The notes under the pieces: model-generated
The model's database searches: none
Told to the model about the DNA's origin: nothing
What the model saw: the letters and a program-made list of their open reading frames with translations, nothing else
Position numbers and translations under genes: made by a program
Shown here: in pieces, positions 1 to 8,355 of the stretch
How the letters are laid out: the number at the start of each line of letters is the position of its first letter
Numbering within the stretch: position 1 is the stretch's first letter
From: JBFWWP01 sp050246115
Lineage (GTDB): Bacteria > Planctomycetota > UBA8108 > UBA1146 > JAJFFE01
Direction of reading: 5' to 3'
Length of the DNA stretch: 64,000 bases
Assembly (NCBI GenBank): GCA_050246115.1
Contig: JBFWWP010000004.1
Location: 124,001 to 188,000, forward strand

Positions 1-51
1 GCCACTCGGGACGCCGAGCACGAACTGGCTTTCTCCGGATCGCGCTCGGTG

Positions 52-97
52 CCCCGAGCCGAAGGCGAGTGCTTGTGGGTGAAGTGGATGCGGCTGT
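52..97 (+). repeat. Fragment of interspersed palindromic family (44.9/45.7-kb type)
   Basis: This 46-bp stretch (GCCCCGAGCCGAAGGCGAG then a GTGGGTGAAGTGGATGCGGCTG end) matches 44985-45030 with only a few mismatches and the corresponding part of the 45661-45827 copy. It shows that the repeat family of the fatty-acid region also occurs here. The flanking arms of the fuller copies are missing. Confidence 0.65.
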
Positions 98-166
98 GCC
101 GGCGCCACGATGGTGGTAGGCGTGGGGCCCAGGCGGTAAGCGGAGGGTGCCGTGGCGCGAGGCCAA

Positions 167-208
167 GATGCGGACAGGCTGTCCGCGCTCCCAGGGCGCG
201 CCGGGGCA
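167..208. repeat. GCGGACAG-palindrome repeat, copy 1
   Basis: A 42-bp unit whose core GCGGACAGGCTGTCCGC is a perfect 8-bp hairpin with a one-base centre, followed by GCTCCCAGGGCGCGCC. The same unit recurs at 52941-52982 and 53180-53221, about 53 kb away. The hairpin core suggests a REP-like extragenic palindrome; its function is unknown. Confidence 0.75.
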
Positions 209-732
209 TGTGAAGAGCGCGGGACTTGCGTATGCGTCGCGTTGGTGCGTTGGGCGGGGGAGAAGACGGGGACGGGATCGTCGACGCGGTGCTGGGCACG
301 CTATGCAGGGCGATCGAGTCACCATCGCCGTGTGTGGCGTGCCCAGCCCGGCGCCACTCGGGACGCCGAGCGCGAACTGGCGTTCTCGGGGTTGCGGCGT
401 GGCGTGCCCAGCCGGGCGTCGACGATCCGGTTCCCTCTTCTTCCCCGCCCGACGCGCTGGCGCGGGCAGCGCTGCCGACTGGCGGCAAGCCGGCCTGGGC
501 ATTGTTGCCGGGCAGTCAACGGTTGGCGCCACTTCGCGTCGCCGAGAGCCTGGGGCAGCACAGCCGTTCCACCACACGGCAAACGACTTGGGGCGTTCCC
601 GCTCGATTCGCGGGCGCGGCGCATGGTTGTTGCCCCTCGGAGGTCGATCCTACGGGCTCCTGCGTGCCGCGCTCGGGTCACGCCAGGTCGGGATCATCCA
701 AAGACAAGTTTCGCGAAGGGAGTCATGCGCCT

Positions 733-1791
733 GTGTATCAACTGGCAGGGATCGTTCTCCTCTTGTTGTGTCCGACGGTAGCATTTTTCACGCCTCTGTG
801 GTTGCGTCACCCCAAGGTGCGCGCCGCCTTCCAACGACTCGCGGCCCGACTTCCACGGATCCCCATGCGGGAGGGCTACCAGCCCGCGAACCGAGATCGG
901 CTGCCTCCGAGCAGCCCAGCGCAGTGCCGCACTCGCGCCTTCGTTCGCGGTGGGATCCTCGCGGCTTCGATCATTTGCGGCGTCGTGGTGTTCGGGGCGT
1001 TTCCTGACGCCAAGGGTACGGACTTCGCCCACCTGCGAAACGCGCTCTTGAGTGGTGGGCTTTTGGGGGCTGTGATCATTGGCGTATCGGCCGCGGCCCA
1101 CTCGGCGTCGCTGAGCCTGCGTTGTGCGAGTTCCTTGGGTCGCTTCGGACTGCGCGGGGTGTGGCGCAACACTACGGTCCAGCGCGCGCCGTCGTTTCGG
1201 GCCGAGCTGCTGAAGCAGATCGACGAGACCGGAACCCTGGATGCTCTGAGCGAGAATGGGCTCGACGTACTCACCGCACTCTCGCACCCAGCTCACGTGG
1301 CGCTAGCGGTCCCTCATGCTGCGCTCGCAGGCGCCACGATTCGTCTCGTGCTGCTTCCTCCGCGCAGTGCGATCGTCGATCCGGAGCGCAAACGCAGCTC
1401 GTGCGCGGAGGAAGCTCTCGTGCGACGGCGCGTCAGCCCAGAGCAACACTGGCGCGATCTCCAGCGGACCCTCGAGGCGGTTGCGCAGTGGCAGACCTGC
1501 TCCGATGTGAAGATCCAGGTACGGTTCTTGGAGGCGCGCCCAGCAATGCACGCCATGGTCACCGGCTCGAGGGCGTGGTTCCGGCCGTGGCTGTCGGACG
1601 GGACGCTGTGGGTCGACGCAAGTGCGACCGCTGACAATGGTGGTCTATTCGACCTGGCACGCGACGGTTTCCTGAGCGCTTGGGCCACGGCCGCCGAGGA
1701 ACTCAGCTACTCCCTGGCCGCTGGTCCGACGAGCTCGACCGTGATTCGCAAGGGACTCGAGCCCACGCAACTGCGTCTCATCGAAACTTGA
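733..1791 (+). CDS. Three-helix membrane protein with C-terminal soluble domain, PLD-like fold suspected
   Basis: A 352-residue protein if the GTG at 733 is used. I chose it because AAGGGAG lies ten bases upstream and the frame before it is low-complexity. Three membrane segments are visible: about residues 3-23, 72-89 and 104-122. The C-terminal 200 residues are soluble. They contain a block reading like the end of phospholipase-D-like effector domains: 'VKIQVRF', then 'SRAWFRPWLSDG', then 'FDLARDGFLSAWATAAEE'. No HKD motif was seen, so catalysis cannot be claimed. It converges with the minus-strand methyltransferase ten bases beyond its stop. Function unknown; membrane-anchored signalling or nucleotide sensing is one possibility. 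Confidence 0.6.
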   Translation: MYQLAGIVLLLLCPTVAFFTPLWLRHPKVRAAFQRLAARLPRIPMREGYQPANRDRLPPSSPAQCRTRAFVRGGILAASIICGVVVFGAFPDAKGTDFAHLRNALLSGGLLGAVIIGVSAAAHSASLSLRCASSLGRFGLRGVWRNTTVQRAPSFRAELLKQIDETGTLDALSENGLDVLTALSHPAHVALAVPHAALAGATIRLVLLPPRSAIVDPERKRSSCAEEALVRRRVSPEQHWRDLQRTLEAVAQWQTCSDVKIQVRFLEARPAMHAMVTGSRAWFRPWLSDGTLWVDASATADNGGLFDLARDGFLSAWATAAEELSYSLAAGPTSSTVIRKGLEPTQLRLIET

Positions 1792-1801
1792 TCCGCACGA
1801 G

Positions 1802-2551
1802 TCAGACGTCACGCTCGTAGACCTGGATGAACTTGTTGTGGCGCACGGATTCCGGCAGCAGTTGCTGCGCCGCATGAACCCACTGCCTGAGGCCGCGTCG
1901 CTTCGTCGTCGAAGCGACCGTGAGGTAGTGAGCCTCCGTGAGGCGGAAACCGCTGTCGAGCAGGATCCGCTGCACACGGCTCGGGCTCACCGCTCGCTGG
2001 TTTGGCGTCAGGAAGGCCGGACGCAGCAGCGGATTGATGACGTTGAGCAGCGCGTACGACTGCGGGTTGCGGGCATTCGGTTCGAAGACGAAGACGCGAC
2101 TCGCAGCCACTCGCGCCGCTTCGCGGAGCACGAGCTCGAAGTCTCGAAAGTGGTGGAGGATCAGACTCAGGAACGCGGCATCGAAGTGGCGGTCGGCAAA
2201 CGGCAAGTGCCGTACGTCTCCGCAGCGGATGTCGCCTCGAAGGCCCAGTCGTTCGAAGGCTGCGTGTGCAGTGTCGACGGCGGTCTGAGCCAGCTCCACG
2301 CCGGTGACCTCGTAGCCGTACTGGGCGAAACGGCGGGCGTGCTGTCCGGTGCCGCAGCCGACATCGATCACCGTCGCGCCCGGCGGGAGACGCTTCACGG
2401 TGAGTTCGTGCACGCGCTCATAGCCCGAAGCGATGAAGTGGTGGTCCCCGTCGCGCTCATAGAGTCGCTCGTAGTGGGAACGCTCTCGCGTGACGTCCTG
2501 GGTCCCGTGCGGGATCGAACTTCGACTCAGCGTGCTCACGGTCGGCTCCAT
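1802..2551 (-). CDS. Class I SAM-dependent methyltransferase
   Basis: A 249-residue Rossmann-fold methyltransferase of the Methyltransf_11/25 kind. The SAM-binding motif I 'VIDVGCGTGQ' is at residues 61-70, the acidic end of strand 2 follows in 'VTGVELA', and motif III-like 'FDAAFLSLILHHF' lies further on. The N-terminal 'ERLYERDGDHHFIASGYERVHEL' type of stretch resembles methyltransferases acting on small molecules, lipids or cell-surface precursors. The substrate cannot be read from the sequence. It stands alone: the secretin gene ends 267 bases upstream on the same strand. Confidence 0.85.
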   Translation of the reverse strand: MEPTVSTLSRSSIPHGTQDVTRERSHYERLYERDGDHHFIASGYERVHELTVKRLPPGATVIDVGCGTGQHARRFAQYGYEVTGVELAQTAVDTAHAAFERLGLRGDIRCGDVRHLPFADRHFDAAFLSLILHHFRDFELVLREAARVAASRVFVFEPNARNPQSYALLNVINPLLRPAFLTPNQRAVSPSRVQRILLDSGFRLTEAHYLTVASTTKRRGLRQWVHAAQQLLPESVRHNKFIQVYERDV

Positions 2552-2818
2552 CTCTCTCGAAGCGGTTGGCGAGCGCGACTCGGCCCAGCACGGGCCTCAC
2601 GCTCCGTCGATCTCGACCCTGTCTTCTTCGGATCGACGGACACCCCACATGAACCCCTGAGACCGCTCGCGCCGCCCGACGGGTCCGCACCCCAGTCCCG
2701 GAATCGAGCGTATCCGCGCTTGCTTCGGGCCCAGATGCCCTCCAAGGGGGCCTTCGCACGCCCGTTCGCGGCGCCAAGCGCTCGTTGGCGGTATTCCGAT
2801 TCGCTGACGCGCACCTCC

Positions 2819-4561
2819 CTATCGTCCGACCTCGACCCGGCGAGCCGTCACGAAGATGAGCAGGTCGCGCTGCTCGCGGACGCGGGTCTCCCGTCGGAAC
2901 AAGAAGCCGATGAGCGGCGCCCGCATCAGCCACGGGATGCCCACGACGCGTGTGCGCATGACATTGCTGCGCAAGCCGCCGAGGACCACCGTCGCGCCTT
3001 CGGTGACGACGAGCTGCGTGTCGAGGTAGCGGGTCTCGATGACGGGCCTGGTGATGGCAGGAGCTTCGACGCCCTGCACGACCGCGCCGCTCGGGATCGT
3101 GATCGTGTCCACTTGGTCACGAATCACCGGTTGGATGCGCAGTTGCACTTCGTTCGGTCGGGCCCCGGCCGACGGCGTGACGTTCAGCACGATGCCGGTG
3201 AAGTTGCGATCGTTCACGACCGCAACCAATGCCACGTTGGCGTCCGAAGTACTCAGACCGTCGCGCGACACCACCGTCGTGTCGAACACCGGGCGGTAAT
3301 CCTCGACATAAGGAAGGTTGGTGGTGATCGCGATCGTTGCACGCGAGTTATTGACCGATGCGATCGTGGGCGCGGACAAGACCTCCGCCTCGTCCTCGGA
3401 CTCGAGCGCGCGGAGCAGGGCCTCGAACCGTGGCTCGCTCAAGATGCCGAGCACCTCCAAGTTGAGTCCAGTGGCAGCACCTGGGATCAAGGGCGCGATA
3501 CCCACGCGCTGTCCGGTGGCCGGCGACAGGGACACCATCTCACGATCGTCACCGAGCTGCGCAAACTCGGTCAGGCCGAACTCCACTCCAAGTTCGCGGG
3601 CTGCTTCCGCGGACAGCTCCAGGAAGCGTGCCTCGATCTCGATGAGATCGGGACTGCGCGCGAGGGTATCGAGGCAGCGCTCGATCTGGTCGAGGGACGA
3701 CGCTTCCGAGCGCACGAAGAGCAGGTTGTGTCGTCGATCGAGGAACCACGTGGATCCGTCGGGCCAGGGTACGAGCTCCGGCATCCGGGCCAGGAACTTC
3801 TCGAGATGAGACACGGGCTCGACCGCGGAAGGTCCTTCCGCGGGAACTAGCGCTGCACCGCCATCCCCTTCGCTCTCTTGCCGTTGCACGCGGGAGATGA
3901 ACGACAGCTGACGCAGAGAATCGAAGTCATTCGGAAGACTGGCCTGGATCAGCCCGCCCGGCAGGGGATACACGAGCAACGCCAAACGCGCTCCGGGTCG
4001 GGGGTGGACGACCAGGAGCCGACCTTCGAGTTCGAACTCGATCGGAAACAGCTGGCCCAAACGCGTGAGGAGTTCGCCCAGGGGAAGCTGGCTAACGCGG
4101 AGGGAGAGCTCGAGGTCGCCCACCAATCCCTGGTCGACCAGCAGTTCGAAGCCGAGACTATCGGCAAGGTGCACGAGCGCTTCGCCGAGGGGAACGCGGT
4201 CGAGACTGAGACTCACCGGTGTGGTGGCCAACCGCGGGTCCGCGTTCGGCGCGCGCGGGCTCAGGCGGTAGGGCCGCGCGGACTCGGCGGCGGGGCCTGG
4301 CGACAGCGACCGGCGCGTCGGCGCCGGCGCCGGACCGACCGTGACGCCCGGGCGGCGTGGGTCGTCGATCGCCTCTTTCACGGCGCACCCCGCGCTCAGC
4401 GTGAGGACGGCGAGCACGCCCGCCACGAAGGTCGACGCCGTGCGACGATCCACTTCGACGCCGCCGGGCGGAGGGGGCGCCGTGGGCCCACGCACGGAGG
4501 CCGCGAGTGGCGCGGCACCGGCGCGCAGGAAGTCCGGCGTGCGCGCGCTCCATAGCTGCAT
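2819..4561 (-). CDS. Type II secretion-like secretin, putative lipoprotein
   Basis: About 580 residues; ATG 4561 lies five bases after the stop of the pseudopilin gene, suggesting translational coupling. A hydrophobic stretch ends in 'LTLSAGC' (Cys 59), a good lipobox, although it is preceded by an unusually long 40-residue stretch. Residues of about 110-210 look like secretin N-domains ('VSLSLDRVPLGEALVHLADS', 'LLVVHPRP'). The C-terminal half is the secretin barrel: 'LSAPTIASVNNSRATI', 'NLPYVEDY', 'EGATVVLGGL', then 'GIPWLMRAPLIGFLFR'. Secretins form outer-membrane channels for type II secretion or type IV pili. No ATPase, inner-membrane platform or further pilin gene is nearby, so it is either an orphan pair with the pseudopilin or served by components elsewhere. 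Confidence 0.88.
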   Translation of the reverse strand: MQLWSARTPDFLRAGAAPLAASVRGPTAPPPPGGVEVDRRTASTFVAGVLAVLTLSAGCAVKEAIDDPRRPGVTVGPAPAPTRRSLSPGPAAESARPYRLSPRAPNADPRLATTPVSLSLDRVPLGEALVHLADSLGFELLVDQGLVGDLELSLRVSQLPLGELLTRLGQLFPIEFELEGRLLVVHPRPGARLALLVYPLPGGLIQASLPNDFDSLRQLSFISRVQRQESEGDGGAALVPAEGPSAVEPVSHLEKFLARMPELVPWPDGSTWFLDRRHNLLFVRSEASSLDQIERCLDTLARSPDLIEIEARFLELSAEAARELGVEFGLTEFAQLGDDREMVSLSPATGQRVGIAPLIPGAATGLNLEVLGILSEPRFEALLRALESEDEAEVLSAPTIASVNNSRATIAITTNLPYVEDYRPVFDTTVVSRDGLSTSDANVALVAVVNDRNFTGIVLNVTPSAGARPNEVQLRIQPVIRDQVDTITIPSGAVVQGVEAPAITRPVIETRYLDTQLVVTEGATVVLGGLRSNVMRTRVVGIPWLMRAPLIGFLFRRETRVREQRDLLIFVTARRVEVGR

Positions 4562-4566
4562 GCCTC

Positions 4567-5559
4567 TCACGGTTGCCCCGAGGGTTGGCCGGTGCCGTTC
4601 CAGAGCGCGTCGTCCGACACGAACACCTCGAGCGGCAACCACTCCACTCGACCGTCCCCGAACAACGCACAGCAACCGCCGCGGTGGCGCGCGTGCGGGC
4701 GGCTCGGCAGCGTGGGCTCGCCCAATCCCGGGACCGGTGAGTCGCTCGCCCAAACGGGCGCGAACCCGCTGCCGCTCGACCCCAACGCCGGGATCCGTGG
4801 CGGGTCGACGGTGAAGGAGTGATTCCCGAGAGCGCCCGCATCGAGGTGACTCGGGGGCTGATACGGCGCGACACCCGTGCCGGCCGAGTCCATCAGCACG
4901 ACCGTGTGAGCTGGATCCGCGATCTCGGACGAGCGCACGGGGTAGCGGCGTCGACGGGGCTCTCCGGCCGGACCGTGATCCACGACGCGGGCATCGCCCA
5001 GGTACTGGTGGTTGTAGCCGTAGGCGCCATTGCGTCCAACCGGCCAATGGGCCACCGTCGGACAGCGAAAGACATCGGGAAACACGCGCTGCTCGGCGTC
5101 ATCCTCCGAAGGCAAGACGCTGCGTGATGCCACGCCGCTCGCGGGGTCTATCATGGCGCGACCTTGGCCCGAGGAGGAGGCTCCCGGCGGCGCTCCGAGG
5201 TACGGCGCCAGACTATGGTACCAACGGCGCCGCTCGACCACCCGCCCGGTGGTGTCGGTGACCTCGATCTCGGCCGCCGGATAGTGCCCATGGTCGGCGA
5301 CGTACTCGGTTACGGCCTGCCCGATCTGTCGGAGATTCGACAAACAGACAGTACGGTCCGCACGCTCCAACGCCCCACGCAGCGCCGGGACTGCCATCGC
5401 ACCGAGGACCGCTAGGATCGTGATCACCACCAACAACTCGGTCAGCGTGAATCCGTGTTCTTGGCCGGTCGGTAACGGGACGGTTCGCCAAGTGCTCGCT
5501 GCGCTCGGGATCGACGTCGGTCCATTCGCGGCGGTTGGGAACGCGGACGATTCAGTCAA
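4567..5559 (-). CDS. Type II secretion-type pseudopilin (prepilin-like, DUF1559-style)
   Basis: The hallmark is a prepilin peptidase site: Gly36 followed by 'FTLTELLVVITILAVLGAMA', with Glu at +5 of the mature protein and a 20-residue helix. The rest is a soluble C-terminal domain with 'FRCPTVAHWP', 'GYNHQYLGD' and a late 'GGCCALFGDGRVEWL', the last being typical of planctomycete DUF1559/H-X9-DG pseudopilins. I prefer the TTG at 5559 because GAAGGAG sits about eight bases upstream. The frame stays open to an ATG at 5643, which would give an even longer leader. It is followed directly by the secretin gene, so the two are probably one operon. Confidence 0.85.
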   Translation of the reverse strand: MTESSAFPTAANGPTSIPSAASTWRTVPLPTGQEHGFTLTELLVVITILAVLGAMAVPALRGALERADRTVCLSNLRQIGQAVTEYVADHGHYPAAEIEVTDTTGRVVERRRWYHSLAPYLGAPPGASSSGQGRAMIDPASGVASRSVLPSEDDAEQRVFPDVFRCPTVAHWPVGRNGAYGYNHQYLGDARVVDHGPAGEPRRRRYPVRSSEIADPAHTVVLMDSAGTGVAPYQPPSHLDAGALGNHSFTVDPPRIPALGSSGSGFAPVWASDSPVPGLGEPTLPSRPHARHRGGCCALFGDGRVEWLPLEVFVSDDALWNGTGQPSGQP

Positions 5560-5821
5560 CTCAGTGGCTCCTTCCCGAGGTCTCTCGGGAGAGGAAGCAC
5601 GCGGAGGGCCAGCGCGCCGAGAAGTCACAAGACTCGCGTTCACGGCTCCCTGAGCGTTGGCTCCCGCTTCAGGTCGTGCGGCCGTGGTCGTCCGGGTGTG
5701 GACAACCGTACGGATGCGGCCGATCGTCGAGGGCGGTTCGCGGCGCGGTTGAACTCGGGCAGCTCACTGCATCTCGGGTGCGGGCGAAACTCAGGACGGG
5801 GAGACTCTCCGGGGCGACTCC

Positions 5822-6472
5822 TCAGCTCTTTGCCTTTTTTGCGCGACCGCGTGCCGCCCACTTCTTGCCGACGAACGGCACGGCCTCTTTGGCGCGGGTC
5901 CAGTCGAGCCACAGGTGGTTCGCGATGCCCCAAGCCTCGGCCAGCCCCCACGCTGCGATCAGAATCAAAAAGCCAGCGACGATCAGCATCGGGTGGATAC
6001 GGAGCCCCTGATCGTCGATTGCCGTGAGGGTCGCCCCATCCTGCGGTACGGGCTTCCCCTTCGAAGCGCGCCACATGCTGATCGCCCACTGCGCGCCGAC
6101 GAAGCAAATCACGGCGTAGGCCACCGAGATGAAGAACTTGCGAGTGAGGCGACCCTCTTCCTCGATGCGGGCAGCGACTTCCTCGCGAAGATCGTCGTCG
6201 GACTTGCGGCGCTCGGCGTAGGGTCCTTCTTCGAAGACGACTAGCTTGCACTCGGGACACTTACTGACGTGCCGGACCAGCTTGACCAGTTCGTCCGGCG
6301 ACAACGCATGCGACTCGTGAGGAGGGCGGCGGAAACGATCGGCCTTGGTGCGATCGAGGACACCGGTCAGTTCGGAGTCGATCGTCAACCCCGCGATGGG
6401 GGCCGCACCCTGACGATGCTGGAAGAGCCTGTGGTACAAGGCATAGAGATCTTGGGGATCGACGTGGGCCAT
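5822..6472 (-). CDS. Two-helix membrane protein with N-terminal CxxC
   Basis: A 216-residue protein from ATG 6472; the frame extends far upstream only as antisense of the esterase gene. Residues 1-110 are hydrophilic and carry 'HVSKCPECK' (His 68, Cys 72 and Cys 75), a possible one-knuckle metal site. Helices lie at about 113-133 and 162-182. The basic C-terminus ends in AARGRAKKAKS-like sequence, suggesting a cytoplasmic tail. I do not recognise the family. It is transcribed divergently from the esterase gene at 6668, with 195 bases between them. Confidence 0.65.
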   Translation of the reverse strand: MAHVDPQDLYALYHRLFQHRQGAAPIAGLTIDSELTGVLDRTKADRFRRPPHESHALSPDELVKLVRHVSKCPECKLVVFEEGPYAERRKSDDDLREEVAARIEEEGRLTRKFFISVAYAVICFVGAQWAISMWRASKGKPVPQDGATLTAIDDQGLRIHPMLIVAGFLILIAAWGLAEAWGIANHLWLDWTRAKEAVPFVGKKWAARGRAKKAKS

Positions 6473-6667
6473 GGGTTCGACTCGCTGCTTGGCTGGTGAA
6501 TTGCCGGACACCTGGAAATCGACCCGGCGCCCCGACGAGGAACAAACCACCCGGATCGCACACAGAACGCGCGCAGCGTTGGCGGCCGAGCGCAGAAACC
6601 GGCAGTATAGGAGCCGCGCGCCGGCCTCGGTAAGGTTTTTCTGGCGCCTGGCCCGAGGAGGTAGCCT

Positions 6668-7399
6668 TTGGATCCCAGCACGCCGGCCCCGATGCTCCAA
6701 CGCGGCGAGCATCCGTTCACGCAGCCCTGTGGGTACCTCTGGCGCAGCGGCGGCCCGACCCCGAGCGGAGCGGCCCTCCTGGTTGCCCTCCACGGCATGG
6801 GGATGACCGCCGAGAAGTTCGCGCGGGTCCTGCGTCACCTGCCGCCCACCGACCGCGGGCTGCTGATACCCGACGGACCTTACCCCTACGAAATGCGGTC
6901 CGCGGATGGTATTCAGGTGGGTCGGGCGTGGTACATCTACCGCGGCGACCAAGACGAGTTCCGTGAGCATCTGCTGCGCAGCGAGGCGTATCTGCTCGCG
7001 TTGCTCGACACCCTCGCCCTGCGCGAGCCGATCGCGGCCCGGCGAACGGTCCTCGTGGGCTTCAGCCAAGGCGGGTACCTCGCGGGCTTCGTCGCGTGTC
7101 GGCACCCGGAGCGATTCGCCGGCTTGGTCATCGCGTCGGCGCGGCTCAAACACGAGTTCTTGAGGCCGGAGCTCGAGACTCCGGGGCGGCGGTTGCCACG
7201 CGCACTGTTCCTGCACTCGGCAAGCGACGCTCAGATCGACGCTCGACACGCCCACGACGGGGTCGAGCGCCTCCGCGCCGCCGGCGGCGATGCCGAGTTG
7301 TTCCTCCATGGCGGAGGACATCGGCTGCCGACCGAGGCCTTGAACGAACTCCATCACTGGCTCGAGAGAAAGGGGCTCGATGCTCCAACCGATCAATGA
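6668..7399 (+). CDS. Alpha/beta hydrolase, phospholipase/carboxylesterase family
   Basis: A 243-residue hydrolase starting at TTG 6668, supported by GAGGAGG seven bases upstream. The fold begins with 'LLVALHGMG' (oxyanion-hole HG), the nucleophile elbow is 'GFSQGG' with Ser 133, and the remaining triad residues are probably Asp 187 in 'HSASDAQI' and His 218 in 'GGGHRLP'. This is the pattern of the small carboxylesterases (PF02230 type) that cleave short-chain esters or lysophospholipids. There is no signal peptide, so it should be cytoplasmic. The next gene starts inside its last codons, indicating an operon. Confidence 0.85.
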   Translation: MDPSTPAPMLQRGEHPFTQPCGYLWRSGGPTPSGAALLVALHGMGMTAEKFARVLRHLPPTDRGLLIPDGPYPYEMRSADGIQVGRAWYIYRGDQDEFREHLLRSEAYLLALLDTLALREPIAARRTVLVGFSQGGYLAGFVACRHPERFAGLVIASARLKHEFLRPELETPGRRLPRALFLHSASDAQIDARHAHDGVERLRAAGGDAELFLHGGGHRLPTEALNELHHWLERKGLDAPTDQ

Positions 7400-8195
7400 C
7401 CGTGTCGAGCAGATTTGGGAAGCCCTCGAGGCCGGCAACGTCGAGGAGGCCTTCGAGCTGGCAGGGCGTCTCAATCCCGCGCCCGACGAGTACGAAGCAC
7501 GGCTCGCCGTGGCGGTGACCCTGCTCGAGGCCGGCAGCGCGCGCGAGGCCTACAGCCGCTTGACCGAGCTCGGCACGGATCCACTCGATGACGACATGGA
7601 GTTCGCCCGCCGCGTACACCTCGGCGAAGCGGCGTACGCCCTCGGCGAAATGGAAGAGGCGTTCGGGCTGTTCGAGAGTCTCGAGCCGAGCGACCCGAGC
7701 GAGCAAGCACAACTCTCGTGGTGGCTGGGTCTGTGTCACGACCACCAAGGGGATAGCGAGCAAGCCGATCGCTGCTTTCGCGACGCACGCGCCGCTGACC
7801 CGGAGAGTGTCCCGTTACTGGTGTCGATCACTCCGGACGAAGTGCGGTCCGTGGTGGAGCGGGTCGCCAAGACGCTGCCGGCGCCGATTGCCAAGTCCTT
7901 CGAAGAGGTGCCCGTGGTCATCGAGGATCTCCCGGCCCGCGAGATCATCCGCAGTAGCGATGGCGAGGTGCATCCCGACACGCTGGGGCTCTACGTAGGC
8001 ACGAACCTGCTCGAGCGCTCGCACATGGCGCCGGACGGACTGCCGCCGACGATCTACATCTACCGCCGCAATCTCGAGCGCTTCGTCGATGATCGAGAAG
8101 AACTCGAGCAAGAGATCCGCACGACCTTGCTGCATGAGCTGGGCCACCACCTGGGGTACGAGGAAGAGGATCTCGACCGGCTGGGCCTGGCGTAG
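7380..8195 (+). CDS. TPR-like protein with C-terminal zincin metallopeptidase domain
   Basis: A 271-residue protein whose ATG lies 20 bases before the end of the upstream esterase gene. The first 140 residues are helical repeats of tetratricopeptide style ('EYEARLAVAVTLLEAGSAREAY', 'LGEMEEAFGLFE'). The C-terminal 120 residues match the small zincin family (PF06262 type) by pattern: 'IYIYRRNLERF' followed by 'LLHELGHHLGYEEEDLDRLG', with His 252, Glu 253 and His 256 as likely zinc and catalytic residues. Fusion to TPRs is notable because the domain is normally a stand-alone protein of about 120 residues. No secretion signal was seen. Confidence 0.82.
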   Translation: MLQPINDRVEQIWEALEAGNVEEAFELAGRLNPAPDEYEARLAVAVTLLEAGSAREAYSRLTELGTDPLDDDMEFARRVHLGEAAYALGEMEEAFGLFESLEPSDPSEQAQLSWWLGLCHDHQGDSEQADRCFRDARAADPESVPLLVSITPDEVRSVVERVAKTLPAPIAKSFEEVPVVIEDLPAREIIRSSDGEVHPDTLGLYVGTNLLERSHMAPDGLPPTIYIYRRNLERFVDDREELEQEIRTTLLHELGHHLGYEEEDLDRLGLA

Positions 8196-8355
8196 GGACG
8201 GTGGGAGAAACGTCGAGCGGAGCATCGTTCGAGCGGGCGCATTCACCGGCGATTCGCGTCGGCATGGGTTCTCCGACAGCCTCCCGGCCTTGACGTTGAA
8301 TGCACGGCCCGATCGGTGGGGCACGCGTTGGCGGCGGCTCGCTACACCGGTGCGT

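Larger units (their letters stand above)
1..732. other. Repeat-rich stretch without a convincing gene
   Basis: No credible protein was found here; the open frames are the featureless, Arg/Ala-rich kind expected in very GC-rich DNA. The stretch holds a 35-bp direct repeat (1-35 and 353-387, two mismatches, beginning GCCACTCGGGACGCC), a second short direct repeat around GGCGTGCCCAGCC (336-354 and 401-419), a copy of the GCGGACAG/CTGTCCGC palindrome (167-208), and at 52-97 a fragment of the palindromic family found in the fatty-acid cluster. It looks like accumulated non-coding repeat debris upstream of the gene that begins at 733. Confidence 0.55.

Noticed and set aside
226..732. N-terminal extension of the gene at 733
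   Set aside because: The extension is low-complexity with no ribosome site, whereas GTG 733 has AAGGGAG at the right distance and starts directly before a membrane helix.
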